A stretch of 64,000 bases of DNA from Pararoseomonas sp. SCSIO 73927 (GTDB lineage Bacteria; Pseudomonadota; Alphaproteobacteria; Acetobacterales; Acetobacteraceae). How positions within the stretch are numbered: position 1 is the stretch's first letter; every line of letters begins with the position of its first letter. A model generated the notes under the pieces. That model saw only the letters and a list, made by a program, of their open reading frames with translations, made no database searches and had not been told where the DNA came from. A program made the translations under genes and the position numbers. Below are positions 13,262 through 22,017 of the stretch, one piece after another. The stretch spans positions 5,401,727 to 5,465,726 of the forward strand of contig NZ_CP146232.1 in NCBI RefSeq assembly GCF_037040815.1, written 5' to 3'.

Positions 13262-14497
13262 GTGCTGAGCGCCGCCGCGGACGCCCCGGTGGCGCCGGCC
13301 ATCACGCTCGCCGATGTGCGCGCGGCGGCGGAGCGGATCCGCGGCGCCGTGATGCGCACGCCCACCATCCCGGCCCCTTCCGTGGGCCGTGCGACGGGCT
13401 GCGACGTCTGGCTGAAGCTCGACAACCTCCAGGCCACCGGCGCCTTCAAGGAGCGGGGCGCGGCGAACCGCCTGGCGCTGCTGACGGCGCGGGAGAAAGC
13501 GACGGGCGTGATCGCCATGTCCGCCGGCAACCACGCCCAGGCGGTGGCGCGCCACGCCAGCCTGCTGGGCATCCGCGCCACCATCGTCATGCCGCGCTTC
13601 ACCCCGGCGACGAAGGTGGTGCGGACGGAGAGCTGGGGTGCCACGGTGGTGCTGCACGGGGAGACCCTGGCCGAGGCCGCGGCCCACGCCCATGCGCTGG
13701 CCCTGCGCGAGGGGCTGACCTTCATTCATCCCTACGACGATCCTGGCGTGATCGCGGGCCAGGGCACGATGGCGATCGAGATGCTGGAGGACGCCCCGGC
13801 CCTCGACACCCTCATCTTCCCCGTCGGCGGCGGCGGCCTGCTGGCCGGCTGCGCCGCGGCCGCGCTGGAGATGAACCCGAACCTCCGCATCTACGGGGTG
13901 GAGGTGGAGGGCTATCCGGCGATGGCGCAGCGCCTGGCGGGCCAGCCCGTCTCCGTCGGCGGCCCGACGATCGCCGAGGGCATTGCCGTGCGGGACGTGG
14001 GCGAGGCCCCGCTGGCCCTGCTGCGGCGCCTCGGGATCGAGGTGCTGGTGGTGCCAGAGCGCGCGGTGGAGCAGGGCATCGCCCTGCTGGCAGAGGGCGC
14101 CAAGGTGGTGGCGGAGGGCGCGGGCGCCACGGGCGTGGCGGCCCTTCTGGCCCACCCCGCCCGCTTCGCCGGCCGCCGCGTGGGCACGCCCGTCTGCGGC
14201 GGCAACATCGACGCCCGGGCCCTCTCCAACGTGCTGCTGCGCCAACTCCTGCGCGATGGCCGCATCATGCGCCTGCACTTCGACATCCCGGACCGGCCGG
14301 GCGTGCTGGCCGACATCTCCCGCCGCATCTCGGAGGCGGGGGGGAACGTGATCGAGGTGAAGCACCAGCAGCTCTTCGGCGCCCCCACCGTGCAGTCCAC
14401 GGAGCTGGAGCTGATGATCGAGGTGCGGGATGCCGCCCAGGGCGCGGCGCTGATCGCCGCGCTGGAGGCGGGCGACTACGTGGTCCGCCGCGGCTGA
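13262..14497 (+). CDS. Threonine ammonia-lyase (PLP-dependent)
   Basis: Deaminates threonine to 2-oxobutanoate. 411 residues from a GTG seven bases after greA. The PLP lysine lies in the ATGAFKERGAANRL box, the phosphate-binding loop is VGGGGLLAG, and MSAGNHAQAVARHA matches the fold-II signature. A C-terminal ACT-like domain (LHFDIPDRPGVLADISRR) indicates an amino-acid-sensing short form rather than the two-ACT IlvA. Either a catabolic (TdcB-like) or a biosynthetic role is possible. Serine dehydratase activity is an alternative. Confidence 0.9.
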   Translation: MLSAAADAPVAPAITLADVRAAAERIRGAVMRTPTIPAPSVGRATGCDVWLKLDNLQATGAFKERGAANRLALLTAREKATGVIAMSAGNHAQAVARHASLLGIRATIVMPRFTPATKVVRTESWGATVVLHGETLAEAAAHAHALALREGLTFIHPYDDPGVIAGQGTMAIEMLEDAPALDTLIFPVGGGGLLAGCAAAALEMNPNLRIYGVEVEGYPAMAQRLAGQPVSVGGPTIAEGIAVRDVGEAPLALLRRLGIEVLVVPERAVEQGIALLAEGAKVVAEGAGATGVAALLAHPARFAGRRVGTPVCGGNIDARALSNVLLRQLLRDGRIMRLHFDIPDRPGVLADISRRISEAGGNVIEVKHQQLFGAPTVQSTELELMIEVRDAAQGAALIAALEAGDYVVRRG

Positions 14498-14573
14498 GAC
14501 GCCGCCCGTGGCGCAACCGAAGGGGCGCGACAGGGGTTGTCCGGGGCATGTAGCAGCCCGGAGGCCCCTTTCC

Positions 14574-15086
14574 TTGCCAGCCCCTGCCCGCACGATCCCC
14601 TTCCTGCTGGCCGTGCTGGCCCTTTCCCTGCTGGTCCCCTCGGAGGCCGAGGCCCGCCGGCGGGGCCGCGGCTGGAGCCCGGAAGCGGCCGTTGCCAGCA
14701 TCTTCGGCCTGCGCCTCTACGCGCCCGCGCCCCGCTACGCGGCGCCGAGGCGTTCCCGGCGCCCGGCCCGGACGCGGGAGGCACCGCCCCCTCAACAGCC
14801 CGAGGCGCCCGCCCTGGCGGACGCGGCGCCGAGGTCCGCCCCCTCTCCTGCTCCCGCGGCCGTCACGGCGCAGCCGCTCCCGCCTGCGCGCCCGGCCGTG
14901 CCCCCCACCATGGTGAGCGCCGCGCCCGCCGCCCCGGTCGCGCTCCAGCCCACGGCGCCCGCCGCGGCGGCCACCGCCCCAGTGGCTGCTCCAGTGGCTG
15001 CCCCAATGGCTTCCCCGGTTGCTGCTCCGGCGGCCGCAGCGGCCCGCGCGCCGCAGCGGGGCAGCTGGATCGATCCTGTCCGCTGA
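14574..15086 (+). CDS. Pro/Ala-rich secreted protein, function unknown
   Basis: About 170 residues from a TTG at 14574 with GGAGG nine bases upstream; an upstream GTG at 14508 in the same frame would put 22 residues ahead of the signal peptide. The N-terminus is a clear export signal (IPFLLAVLALSLLVPSEAEA). A basic Arg-rich segment follows, then a long low-complexity Ala/Pro region with repeated PVAA units, ending in RGSWIDPVR. It may span or decorate the periplasm. It lies 28 bases before the penicillin-binding protein gene, so a cell-wall link is plausible. Confidence 0.6.
   Translation: MPAPARTIPFLLAVLALSLLVPSEAEARRRGRGWSPEAAVASIFGLRLYAPAPRYAAPRRSRRPARTREAPPPQQPEAPALADAAPRSAPSPAPAAVTAQPLPPARPAVPPTMVSAAPAAPVALQPTAPAAAATAPVAAPVAAPMASPVAAPAAAAARAPQRGSWIDPVR
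14979..15026 (+). repeat. Four degenerate 12-bp tandem repeats (PVAA-coding)
   Basis: Units CCAGTGGCTGCT, CCAGTGGCTGCC, CCAATGGCTTCC and CCGGTTGCTGCT follow each other within the secreted-protein gene. They encode Pro-Val/Met-Ala-Ala/Ser blocks. Every copy is 12 bp, so copy-number change would keep the frame. Confidence 0.75.
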
Positions 15087-15114
15087 TGCCGGCCGAGTTG
15101 GGGACGAACTGAGA

Positions 15115-17466
15115 ATGGCGCGAGGGTCAGGGCGCAACAGCTTCGGTCGCTCCGAACCGGGAACGGGGCCGGGAACGGGGCCGGAGCCCGTGCCGCAACC
15201 CGCGCAGGGCATGCCGGCCCAGCCACCTCCCCCACCTCCGGCCGCAGCACCTAACCCACCGTCCTCCCCGCTGCCGGCGCCGCCCGCCCCATCCCCGCCA
15301 CGGCGGGCGCCCTTCGCGGGCCGTGCCCTGCGCGGGCTCCGCGCCGCGCTCCGGCCGGGCCGGGTCCTCCTCGCCCTGTGCCTCGTCGCTCTGCTGGGGT
15401 TGGGATCCCTCGCCTGGATCATGTTCCAGGTCCCGGTCGGCGGCGGCATGCAGCCCGATGCGACACCGGCCTCCCTCATCCTCGAATCCCGCGACGGCAC
15501 GGCCTTCGCGGCCCGGGGCGTGCTGCGCGGCGACGCGATCGAGGCGGACAAGCTGCCCAGGCCCCTCGCCGATGCCGTCGTGGCCATCGAGGACCGGCGC
15601 TTCCACAACCATGGCGGGGTGGATCCGCGCGGCCTGCTCCGCGCCGTGCTGCGGAACGCGGAGGCTGGGCGGGCGCGGCAGGGCGCCAGCACCATCACCC
15701 AGCAGCTGGCCCGGCTGAACTACCTGTCCCAGGACCGGTCCCTGATCCGCAAGATCCAGGAGGCGGTGCTCGCCCTCTGGCTGGAGGCGCGGCTGAGCAA
15801 GGAGGAGATCCTCGCCCGCTACCTCAACGCCGCCTATTTCGGCGCCGGCGCATGGGGGGCCGATGCCGCGGCCCGCCGCTACTTCGGCAAGGGCGCGGCG
15901 GAGCTGAGCCTCGGCGAGGCGGCGATGCTCGCCGGCCTTGTCCGCGCGCCGTCCAGCCTCGCGCCGAACCGCAACCCGGAAGGGGCATGGAAGCGGGCGG
16001 AGCTCGTCCTCTCCGTGATGCAGGAGACCGGGCACGCCACGACGGAGGCGGTGACCGCCGCCCGCGCCGCGCCGCCCGTCCTCCGCGCCCCGCCGGAGAC
16101 CCCTCCCGGCCGCGGCTACTTCGCCGACTGGGTGGAGGCCGAGGCGCGGCGCCTGATCGGCCCGCTGCCGGTGGACCTCTCCGTCCGCACCACGCTGGAC
16201 CCGGCCCTGCAGGACCTGGCGGAACGGGTTGTGGCGGGGTGGCTGGACGGCGAGGGGAAGCGCGTGAACGCCTCCCAGGCCGCGCTGCTGGCAATGACGC
16301 ATGACGGCGCCGTGCTGGCGGCGGTGGGGGGGCGGGACTACGCGGTCAGCCAGTTCAACCGCGTAACCCAGGCGCGACGGCAGCCCGGCTCCCTCTTCAA
16401 GCTCTTCACCTACGCCGCGGCGCTGGAATCCGGGATGTCGCCGGGCAGCACCGTGATCGACCAGCCCGTGCGGATCGGGGACTGGGAGCCCGGCAATTAC
16501 GGGGACCGCTTCCGCGGCCCGATGAGCCTGCGGGACGCCTTCGCGCAATCCGTGAACACGGTGGCGGTGCAGCTCTACGCCAATCTCGGCCGGCAGCGCG
16601 TGATGGACATGGCCCGGAAGATGGGGCTGCGCTCGGAGATGCCGGACGCGCCGGCCGTCTCCCTCGGCGCGGGGGAGTCGACGCTGCTGGAGATGACGGC
16701 CGCCTTCGCCGCGGCGGCCGGCAATCGGGCAGTGGAGCCCTACATCGTCCGCAGCGTGCGGGCGCGGGACCGGGCGCTCTTCACCCGGCCGGACACCATG
16801 CCCGGCGGCGCCCCCATCCTCTCCCCCGCGGCGCATCAGGGGCTGCTGGACATCATGCTCGCCGTGGTGGCGAACGGCACCGGCACCGCCGCGCGGCTGG
16901 ACCGGCCCGTGGCGGGCAAGACCGGCACCACCCAGGACAGCCGCGACGCCTGGTTCATTGGCATGACCGCGGACGTGGTCGTCGGGGTCTGGGTGGGGAA
17001 CGACGACAACTCGCCCATGCGGAACGTGACGGGCGGCGCCCTGCCCGCCCGCATCTTCCAGGACTTCGTCCGCAACGCGGACCGCGCCAAGACCGCGGAG
17101 GCGCCAATGCCCGCCACCCGGCCCGCCCGCGCGCCGGAACCCACCCGCGCGCCGCCGGTCCGCGGCGTGGCGAGCGTGGTGGACACGGCCACGCTGCGCC
17201 TCGGCAACCGCGCCCTGCAGCTGACCGGGGTGATCGGGATGCGCGGGGAGTATGCCCGCCAGCTCGCCCTCTACCTCGCCGGGCGGGAGGTGGCGTGCGA
17301 GCCCGTGGGGGACGGCGCGCATCGCTGCAGCGTGGAGGGGCGCGACCTGTCGGACGTGGTGCTGTTCAACGGCGGCGGCCGCGCCAGCGCCGATGCCTCG
17401 CCCGAGCTGCGGCGGAGCGAGACGGAGGCGCGGGAGGCCGGGCGGGGGGTCTGGGCGGGGGGCTAG
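15115..17466 (+). CDS. Class A penicillin-binding protein with degenerate SNase-like tail
   Basis: Bifunctional peptidoglycan synthase, 783 residues from the ATG at 15115. A Pro-rich cytoplasmic N-terminus precedes one membrane anchor (LLALCLVALLGLGSLAWI). The GT51 glycosyltransferase has its catalytic Glu159 in AIEDRRFHNHGG and the GASTITQQLARL motif. The transpeptidase has Ser426 in SLFK, SVN, and KTGT at 602-605. Residues about 683-783 form an extra domain whose pattern (VVDTATLRLGNRALQL, ARQLALYLAGREVACEP, VEGRDLSDVVLFNGG, then GVW) resembles the staphylococcal-nuclease OB fold without its full set of catalytic Arg and Glu. PBP1A- and PbpC-type assignments are both possible. Confidence 0.92.
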   Translation: MARGSGRNSFGRSEPGTGPGTGPEPVPQPAQGMPAQPPPPPPAAAPNPPSSPLPAPPAPSPPRRAPFAGRALRGLRAALRPGRVLLALCLVALLGLGSLAWIMFQVPVGGGMQPDATPASLILESRDGTAFAARGVLRGDAIEADKLPRPLADAVVAIEDRRFHNHGGVDPRGLLRAVLRNAEAGRARQGASTITQQLARLNYLSQDRSLIRKIQEAVLALWLEARLSKEEILARYLNAAYFGAGAWGADAAARRYFGKGAAELSLGEAAMLAGLVRAPSSLAPNRNPEGAWKRAELVLSVMQETGHATTEAVTAARAAPPVLRAPPETPPGRGYFADWVEAEARRLIGPLPVDLSVRTTLDPALQDLAERVVAGWLDGEGKRVNASQAALLAMTHDGAVLAAVGGRDYAVSQFNRVTQARRQPGSLFKLFTYAAALESGMSPGSTVIDQPVRIGDWEPGNYGDRFRGPMSLRDAFAQSVNTVAVQLYANLGRQRVMDMARKMGLRSEMPDAPAVSLGAGESTLLEMTAAFAAAAGNRAVEPYIVRSVRARDRALFTRPDTMPGGAPILSPAAHQGLLDIMLAVVANGTGTAARLDRPVAGKTGTTQDSRDAWFIGMTADVVVGVWVGNDDNSPMRNVTGGALPARIFQDFVRNADRAKTAEAPMPATRPARAPEPTRAPPVRGVASVVDTATLRLGNRALQLTGVIGMRGEYARQLALYLAGREVACEPVGDGAHRCSVEGRDLSDVVLFNGGGRASADASPELRRSETEAREAGRGVWAGG

Positions 17467-17481
17467 CGCCCCTTCACCCCT

Positions 17482-17973
17482 TCACCCCTCCACCGGCACC
17501 CCGGCCTCGTCCTTGGATGTCCGGATGGTCTGCAGGGTGCGGACGTGCATGACGAGCTCCGAGCCCGTCAGCCGGTTCGTCAGCTCGTTCTCGTGCGCGG
17601 GGTTGCGGGCGACGAGGCGCAGCAGGAAGTCGCCGCCGCCGCGGATCATGTGGCACTCCCGCACCTCCGGCCAGTCCCGCACCATGGCCTCGAAGGATTC
17701 CAGCACCGGCAGCTTCTGGCTCTCCAGCCCCACCACGGCGAAGAAGGTGATCTCCCAGCCGAGCGAGGCCGGGTCCACGTCGGCGTGGTAGCCGCGGATC
17801 ACGCCGGATTCCTCCAGCCGGCGGACGCGGCGCAGGCAGGGCGGGGCGGAGAGGCCCACCCGGGCGGCCAGCGCCACGTTCGTCATGCGGCCATCGGCCT
17901 GCAGCTCGCGCAGGATCTCGCGGTCGGTTGCGTCGAGGGCGCCGGGCGCGAAGCCGTTGCCGAGGTCTTTCAA
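17482..17973 (-). CDS. Lrp/AsnC family transcriptional regulator
   Basis: 163 residues from a TTG at 17973 behind a purine-rich AGAAGAA; no closer ATG exists. The N-terminal winged helix reads LDATDREILRELQADGRM and the recognition helix VGLSAPPCLRRVRRLEESG. The C-terminal RAM/ligand domain includes ECHMIRGGGDFLLRLVA. It ends convergently 15 bases from the penicillin-binding protein stop. Target and effector are unknown; amino acids are the usual effectors in the family. Confidence 0.92.
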   Translation of the reverse strand: MKDLGNGFAPGALDATDREILRELQADGRMTNVALAARVGLSAPPCLRRVRRLEESGVIRGYHADVDPASLGWEITFFAVVGLESQKLPVLESFEAMVRDWPEVRECHMIRGGGDFLLRLVARNPAHENELTNRLTGSELVMHVRTLQTIRTSKDEAGVPVEG

Positions 17974-18191
17974 GGGCGGTTCTTCTCTCGGGCCGTCTTG
18001 AGGGGCCGGTCGCGGGTCGGGTCTCGGGTAAGGCTTGCCGCCCGAGCTGCGGGCCGGAGCTCCTGCCCCCGACTATCCCCTGAGCGGGGGGGCGGCTTCA
18101 AGGCCCGCCGTATCCCGAGAGGTCCAGGGGTGGTGCAAGGCGGCGCGCGCACCGATATGGTGGTGCCGCGACTCTGCACTGCCTTCAGGAC

Positions 18192-19187
18192 ATGGACGTG
18201 GCCAACACCCACCGTACGCGACTGCTCATCCTCGGCGCCGGCCCGGCCGGCTACACCGCCGCCATCTACGCCGCGCGCGCCGGGCTCGAGCCGATCCTCG
18301 TCGCGGGGCTCCAGCCGGGGGGTCAGCTCACCATCACCACCGATGTCGAGAACTACCCCGGCTTTGCCAGCGCGGTTCAGGGCCCCTGGCTGATGGAGCA
18401 GATGCAGGCCCAGGCCGCCCATGTCGGCACGCGCATCATCCAGGACGTCATCACCGGGGTGGAGCTGGGGGCGAAGCCCTTCCGGGCCGTCGGCGATTCG
18501 GGCGACACCTACGAGGCCTCCGCCATGGTGATCGCCACCGGCGCCCAGGCGCGCTGGCTCGGCATCCCCGGGGAGAAGGAGCTCTCGGGCTTCGGCGTCT
18601 CCGCCTGCGCCACCTGCGACGGCTTCTTCTTCCGCAGCCGCGAGGTGGCGGTGATCGGCGGCGGCAACTCGGCGGTGGAGGAGGCCCTCTACCTCGCCGG
18701 GCTGGCGTCCAAGGTCACGCTGGTCCACCGGCGGGACAGCCTGCGGGCGGAGCGGATCATGCAGGAGCGGCTGTTCAAGCACCCCCGCATTTCCGTGGTC
18801 TGGAACGCGGTGGTGGAGGAGGCGCTGGCGACCGAGGGCAAGTTCCGCGCCCTGCGCGCCCTGCGGCTGCGCGACCTCGCCGGCGGCGGCACCACCGAGC
18901 TTCCGGTGGACGGCATGTTCGTGGCGATCGGGCACGACCCCGCCACCGCCCTGTTCCGCGGCCAGCTGGAGACGGATGCGGACGGCTACATCGTGACCGA
19001 GCCGGGATCGACCCGCACCAGCATCCCCGGCGTTTTTGCGGCCGGCGACGTGCAGGACCGGATCTACCGCCAGGCCGTCACCGCCGCGGGTTCGGGCTGC
19101 ATGGCAGCGCTGGACGCCGAGAAGTGGCTGGCCCACATGCCCGACGACGCCCCCGCTGTGGCGGCCTACGACGCGGTGGACGGCTGA
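18192..19187 (+). CDS. trxB: Thioredoxin-disulfide reductase
   Basis: Cytoplasmic FAD enzyme that reduces thioredoxin with NADPH. 331 residues. FAD binding is seen in LLILGAGPAGYTAAIYAARA, the redox pair is Cys139 and Cys142 in SACATCDGFFF, and NADPH binding in VIGGGNSAVEEALYLA. The C-terminal FAD segment GVFAAGDVQDRIYRQA is intact. Its TGA overlaps the ATG of the following lysR gene (TGATG), so the two are probably co-translated. Confidence 0.97.
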   Translation: MDVANTHRTRLLILGAGPAGYTAAIYAARAGLEPILVAGLQPGGQLTITTDVENYPGFASAVQGPWLMEQMQAQAAHVGTRIIQDVITGVELGAKPFRAVGDSGDTYEASAMVIATGAQARWLGIPGEKELSGFGVSACATCDGFFFRSREVAVIGGGNSAVEEALYLAGLASKVTLVHRRDSLRAERIMQERLFKHPRISVVWNAVVEEALATEGKFRALRALRLRDLAGGGTTELPVDGMFVAIGHDPATALFRGQLETDADGYIVTEPGSTRTSIPGVFAAGDVQDRIYRQAVTAAGSGCMAALDAEKWLAHMPDDAPAVAAYDAVDG

Positions 19188-20077
19188 TGCCGCTGGACTG
19201 GGACAAGCTGCGGGTCTTCCACGCCGTCGCGGAGGCGGGATCCTTCACCCATGCCGGGGACACGCTGAACCTCAGCCAGTCCGCCGTCTCCCGCCAGATC
19301 CAGGCGCTGGAGGAGAGCCTGAACGTGCCGCTGTTCCACCGGCACGCGCGCGGGCTGATCCTGACGGAGCAGGGCGAGACGCTGAACAAGACGGTGCGCG
19401 AGGTCTTCGCCAAGCTGGCGATGACGGAGGCCCTGCTGACCGAGAGCCGGGAGCGCGCGGCGGGGCGGCTGAAGGTGACGACCACCACTGGCTTCGGCGC
19501 CAACTGGCTCGCCCCGCGGCTGGAGCGCTTCCTGAAGCTGCACCCCGACATGACGGTGACGCTGCTGCTGGACGACACGGAGCTGGACCTGGCGATGCGG
19601 GAGGCGGACCTTGCCATCCGCATGCACGCGCCGCGGCAGCCGGACCTGATCCAGCGGCACATCGCGACCTTCGGCTGGAAGGTGGTGGGATCGCCGGACT
19701 ACCTGCGCGGCGCCGGGATCCCGCAGCGGGCGGAGGACCTGGATGCCCACCGGCTGATCATCTACGGCGACTATCACCCGCCCGTGGAGGACATTAACTG
19801 GCTGGCCGAGGCGGGCCGTCGGCAGGGATCCCCTCGCCGGGCGGCGGTGGAGGTGAACTCGCTTCCGGCCATGCTGCGGGCGGTGCGCTCCGGCCTCGGG
19901 ATCGCCGCCCTGCCCGACTACATGGGCGAGGACCTGGCGGACCTGGTGCCCGTGCTGACGGAGCTGAAGACCCCGAAGATCGAGGCCTTCTTCGTTTATC
20001 CGGAGGAGATGCGGAACTCCAAGCGCGTGGCGGTCTTCCGCGACTTCCTCGTGGCGGAGCTGGCCGGGCATGTCTGA
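19187..20077 (+). CDS. LysR family transcriptional regulator
   Basis: 296 residues; the ATG shares one base with the trxB stop. The N-terminal helix-turn-helix is FHAVAEAGSFTHAGDTLNLS followed by QSAVSRQIQALEESL. The co-inducer domain begins near GRLKVTTTTGFGANWL and contains MREADLAIRMHAP. The tight coupling to trxB suggests a redox-linked regulator, but no binding site or effector can be seen. It is transcribed with its neighbour rather than divergently, which is atypical for an autoregulated LysR. Confidence 0.93.
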   Translation: MPLDWDKLRVFHAVAEAGSFTHAGDTLNLSQSAVSRQIQALEESLNVPLFHRHARGLILTEQGETLNKTVREVFAKLAMTEALLTESRERAAGRLKVTTTTGFGANWLAPRLERFLKLHPDMTVTLLLDDTELDLAMREADLAIRMHAPRQPDLIQRHIATFGWKVVGSPDYLRGAGIPQRAEDLDAHRLIIYGDYHPPVEDINWLAEAGRRQGSPRRAAVEVNSLPAMLRAVRSGLGIAALPDYMGEDLADLVPVLTELKTPKIEAFFVYPEEMRNSKRVAVFRDFLVAELAGHV

Positions 20078-20401
20078 CCGACGCCGCCGTTCCGTGCTGC
20101 GGTGCGTCATGCAGCACCCGCATGGCCGCTGGACGTTATTGGCGCGCCCGGCATCGGAGGGCCGGGCCTAACCTTTCCTTCGTTCGGTGATTGATCCGGA
20201 CGGGGTCCTCGGGACCCCGCGTCTCCCAGACGTGAAGCCTCCCTGTATGCACTTGCCCGGAAGGCTCAGGCTTCAGGCCGTCGCTTTCCGGGCTTTCTTT
20301 TTTGCCCGCGCAGTGCCACCTGAGCGCCAGCGCGAAGCGGAGGGGCGGGCGGGCAGCACCAGCCGGCAGGGCCCCGCACCGGCACCCATCAGAGAGAGAC
20401 G
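20078..20401 (+). promoter_or_regulatory. 324-bp non-coding region with structured leader of the DUF6481 gene
   Basis: No coding sequence is seen. Three ordered structures precede the terminator. CGGGGTCC/GGACCCCG form an 8-bp hairpin at 20201-20219. CGTCT/AGACG form a small hairpin at 20220-20232. TGAAGCCT (20233-20240) can pair with AGGCTTCA (20268-20275). The last pairing interlocks with the terminator stem at 20255-20293, so the two form a pseudoknot or exclude each other. The arrangement resembles a transcription attenuator or a short stand-alone RNA. The promoter is not identified. Confidence 0.5.
20255..20303 (+). terminator. Intrinsic terminator about 100 bases before the DUF6481 start
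   Basis: GCCCGGAA (20255-20262) pairs with TTCCGGGC (20286-20293), followed by TTTCTTTTTT. It lies in the leader of the downstream gene, 178 bases after lysR, so it may end lysR transcripts, end a small RNA, or act as a conditional terminator. Confidence 0.75.
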
Positions 20402-20779
20402 ATGCGAACCCTCAAGGGCACAGACTTCAACGACCGCAGCAAGAACTCCGACGAGGCCAAGAAGGCCCTTCTCGAGCGCTTCAAGGCGCGGCCGACGGCC
20501 GAGGATCCGGCCGTGCAGGCCCGGATGGAGGAGCGCCGGCAGATTATCCAGGCGCGCGAGGCGCGCGAGGCCGAGCGCCGCCGCCTGAAGGAGGAGGAGA
20601 AAGCCCGCCAGGAGGCCGAGCGCCTGCGGCTGATCGCCGAGGAGGAGGCCCGCCAGGCCGAGCTGGCCCGCGAGGCCGCGGAGGCCGCGGAGCGGGCCCG
20701 CCAGGAGCTGATCGAGGCCAAGCTGGAGCGCGACCGGCGCTACGCGGCCCGCAAGGCCCGCGCTAAGGGCAAGAAGTAA
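20402..20779 (+). CDS. DUF6481 family coiled-coil protein
   Basis: 125 residues, very rich in Glu, Arg, Ala and Lys. The N-terminus (MRTLKGTDFNDRSKN, then AKKALLERFKARP) and the basic end (RYAARKARAKGKK) fit the DUF6481 family as I know it from alphaproteobacteria. The middle (about residues 40-110) is one long predicted helix or coiled coil. The ATG follows AGAGAGACG. Function is unknown; the basic tail could contact nucleic acid. It is preceded by the structured leader and followed by a strong terminator, so it is a one-gene transcript. Confidence 0.85.
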   Translation: MRTLKGTDFNDRSKNSDEAKKALLERFKARPTAEDPAVQARMEERRQIIQAREAREAERRRLKEEEKARQEAERLRLIAEEEARQAELAREAAEAAERARQELIEAKLERDRRYAARKARAKGKK

Positions 20780-20801
20780 GCGCCACCGCGCCGCCATTCC
20801 G

Positions 20802-20842
20802 CGCCGCTGGCCCGGGGGAGAACCCGGGGCCGGCGGCGTTTT
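20802..20842 (+). terminator. Strong intrinsic terminator after the DUF6481 gene
   Basis: CGCCGCTGGCCCGGG pairs with CCCGGGGCCGGCGGCG (15 bp with one bulge), followed by TTTT. It starts 23 bases after the stop codon. The opposing gene ends at 20852. Confidence 0.78.
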
Positions 20843-20851
20843 CGTGTACCG

Positions 20852-21844
20852 CTACTCCGCCCTGATACCGGCGTCCCGGACCAGCGCGCCCATCTCGGCG
20901 CGTCCCCGGACGATGAAGCGGGCGAAATCGGCGGGCGAGGAGCCGACGGGCACCGCCACCAGCCCGTCCAGCCGCGACTTCACCTCCGGATCGGCAAGGG
21001 CGGAGGTGGTCGCGGCGTGCAACCGCTCCGCCACCGCCGCCGGCGTGCCGGCCGGGGCGAAGAGGGCGCACCACTCCGCGATGGTGAGGCCGGGCAGCCC
21101 CGCCTCGGCGAAGGTCGGCACGTCCGGCCGCGCGGCGATCCGCGATTCGGTCGCCACCGCCAGCAGACGCGCCCGGCCCGAATCGGCCACGGGCCCGGCG
21201 GAGAGCACGGTGATGAAGGCGCCGTCCAGCACCCCGGCCGCTAGGTCCCGCGCCGCGTCGGCGCCGCCGCGGTAGGGGGCGTGCGTCACCTCGATCCCCG
21301 CCAGCCGTCCGAACTGGGCGAGCGCCAGGTGGCCTGCCGTGGCGTTGCCCTGGGTGCCCATGTTCAGCGCGCCCGGCCGCGCCTTCGCCGCCGCGACGAA
21401 GTCCGCCACGCTGCGGATCGGGCTGTCGGCCTTCACCGCCAGCACCTGCGGGAAGGTGGCCGCCAGCGTCACCGGCAGGAAGGCCGTGGCGTAGTCGAAG
21501 GCGAGGCCCCGCAGCAGGCTGGGGTTCACCACATGGGAGGAGGCGTCCCAGAGCAGGGTGTGCCCGTCCGGCGCCGCCTGGGCCACCACCGCCCCGCCGT
21601 TGGAGCCGCCGCCGCCCGTGCGGTTCTCCACCACCACCGTCTGGCCGAGCCGGTCGCCCAGGCGGGGTGCGAGCACGCGGGCCACGCTGTCCGCGGCGCC
21701 GCCGGCGGCGAAGGCGACGATCAGGCGGATGGGGCGGTTCGGCCAGGCTGCCTGGGCGCGCGACGGGCGCGGCGCGGTGAGGGCGGCGATGGCGGCGCCC
21801 GCGGCCGTCCATCCCAGCATCGTGCGGCGTCCGAGCATGGCCAT
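20852..21844 (-). CDS. Bug/TctC family tripartite tricarboxylate receptor
   Basis: Periplasmic solute-binding protein of about 330 residues. Start is ATG 21844 or, with better spacing from GAGGAG, ATG 21838. A Tat/Sec-like signal is seen (LGRRTMLGWTAAGAAIAAL, cleaved near SRAQA). Family motifs are WPNRPIRLIVAFAAGGAADS and the later HAPYRGGADAARDL. No TctA or TctB membrane partners are nearby, so it is an orphan receptor of unknown substrate, as is common for the Bug expansion in these bacteria. Confidence 0.93.
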   Translation of the reverse strand: MAMLGRRTMLGWTAAGAAIAALTAPRPSRAQAAWPNRPIRLIVAFAAGGAADSVARVLAPRLGDRLGQTVVVENRTGGGGSNGGAVVAQAAPDGHTLLWDASSHVVNPSLLRGLAFDYATAFLPVTLAATFPQVLAVKADSPIRSVADFVAAAKARPGALNMGTQGNATAGHLALAQFGRLAGIEVTHAPYRGGADAARDLAAGVLDGAFITVLSAGPVADSGRARLLAVATESRIAARPDVPTFAEAGLPGLTIAEWCALFAPAGTPAAVAERLHAATTSALADPEVKSRLDGLVAVPVGSSPADFARFIVRGRAEMGALVRDAGIRAE

Positions 21845-22017
21845 CTCCTCACCCCCTGTCGTTGCCGGGATGGAGGCGGCGGGCGCGGCGGACGTCAAGC
21901 CCTGCGGCTTGCGGCGCGCCCGCCTCTCGCGCTTGATGGGGTCATGCCGATGATGACGAGAGCCGGGCGGTCGCACGCCCCCTGCCCGCGTGCCGTGTCC
22001 TGGCCGGTCCGCCGGGC

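Noticed and set aside
14979..15026. Possible CRISPR-like short repeats
   Set aside because: Twelve-base units without spacers that code for Pro-Val-Ala-Ala; they are a protein low-complexity tract.
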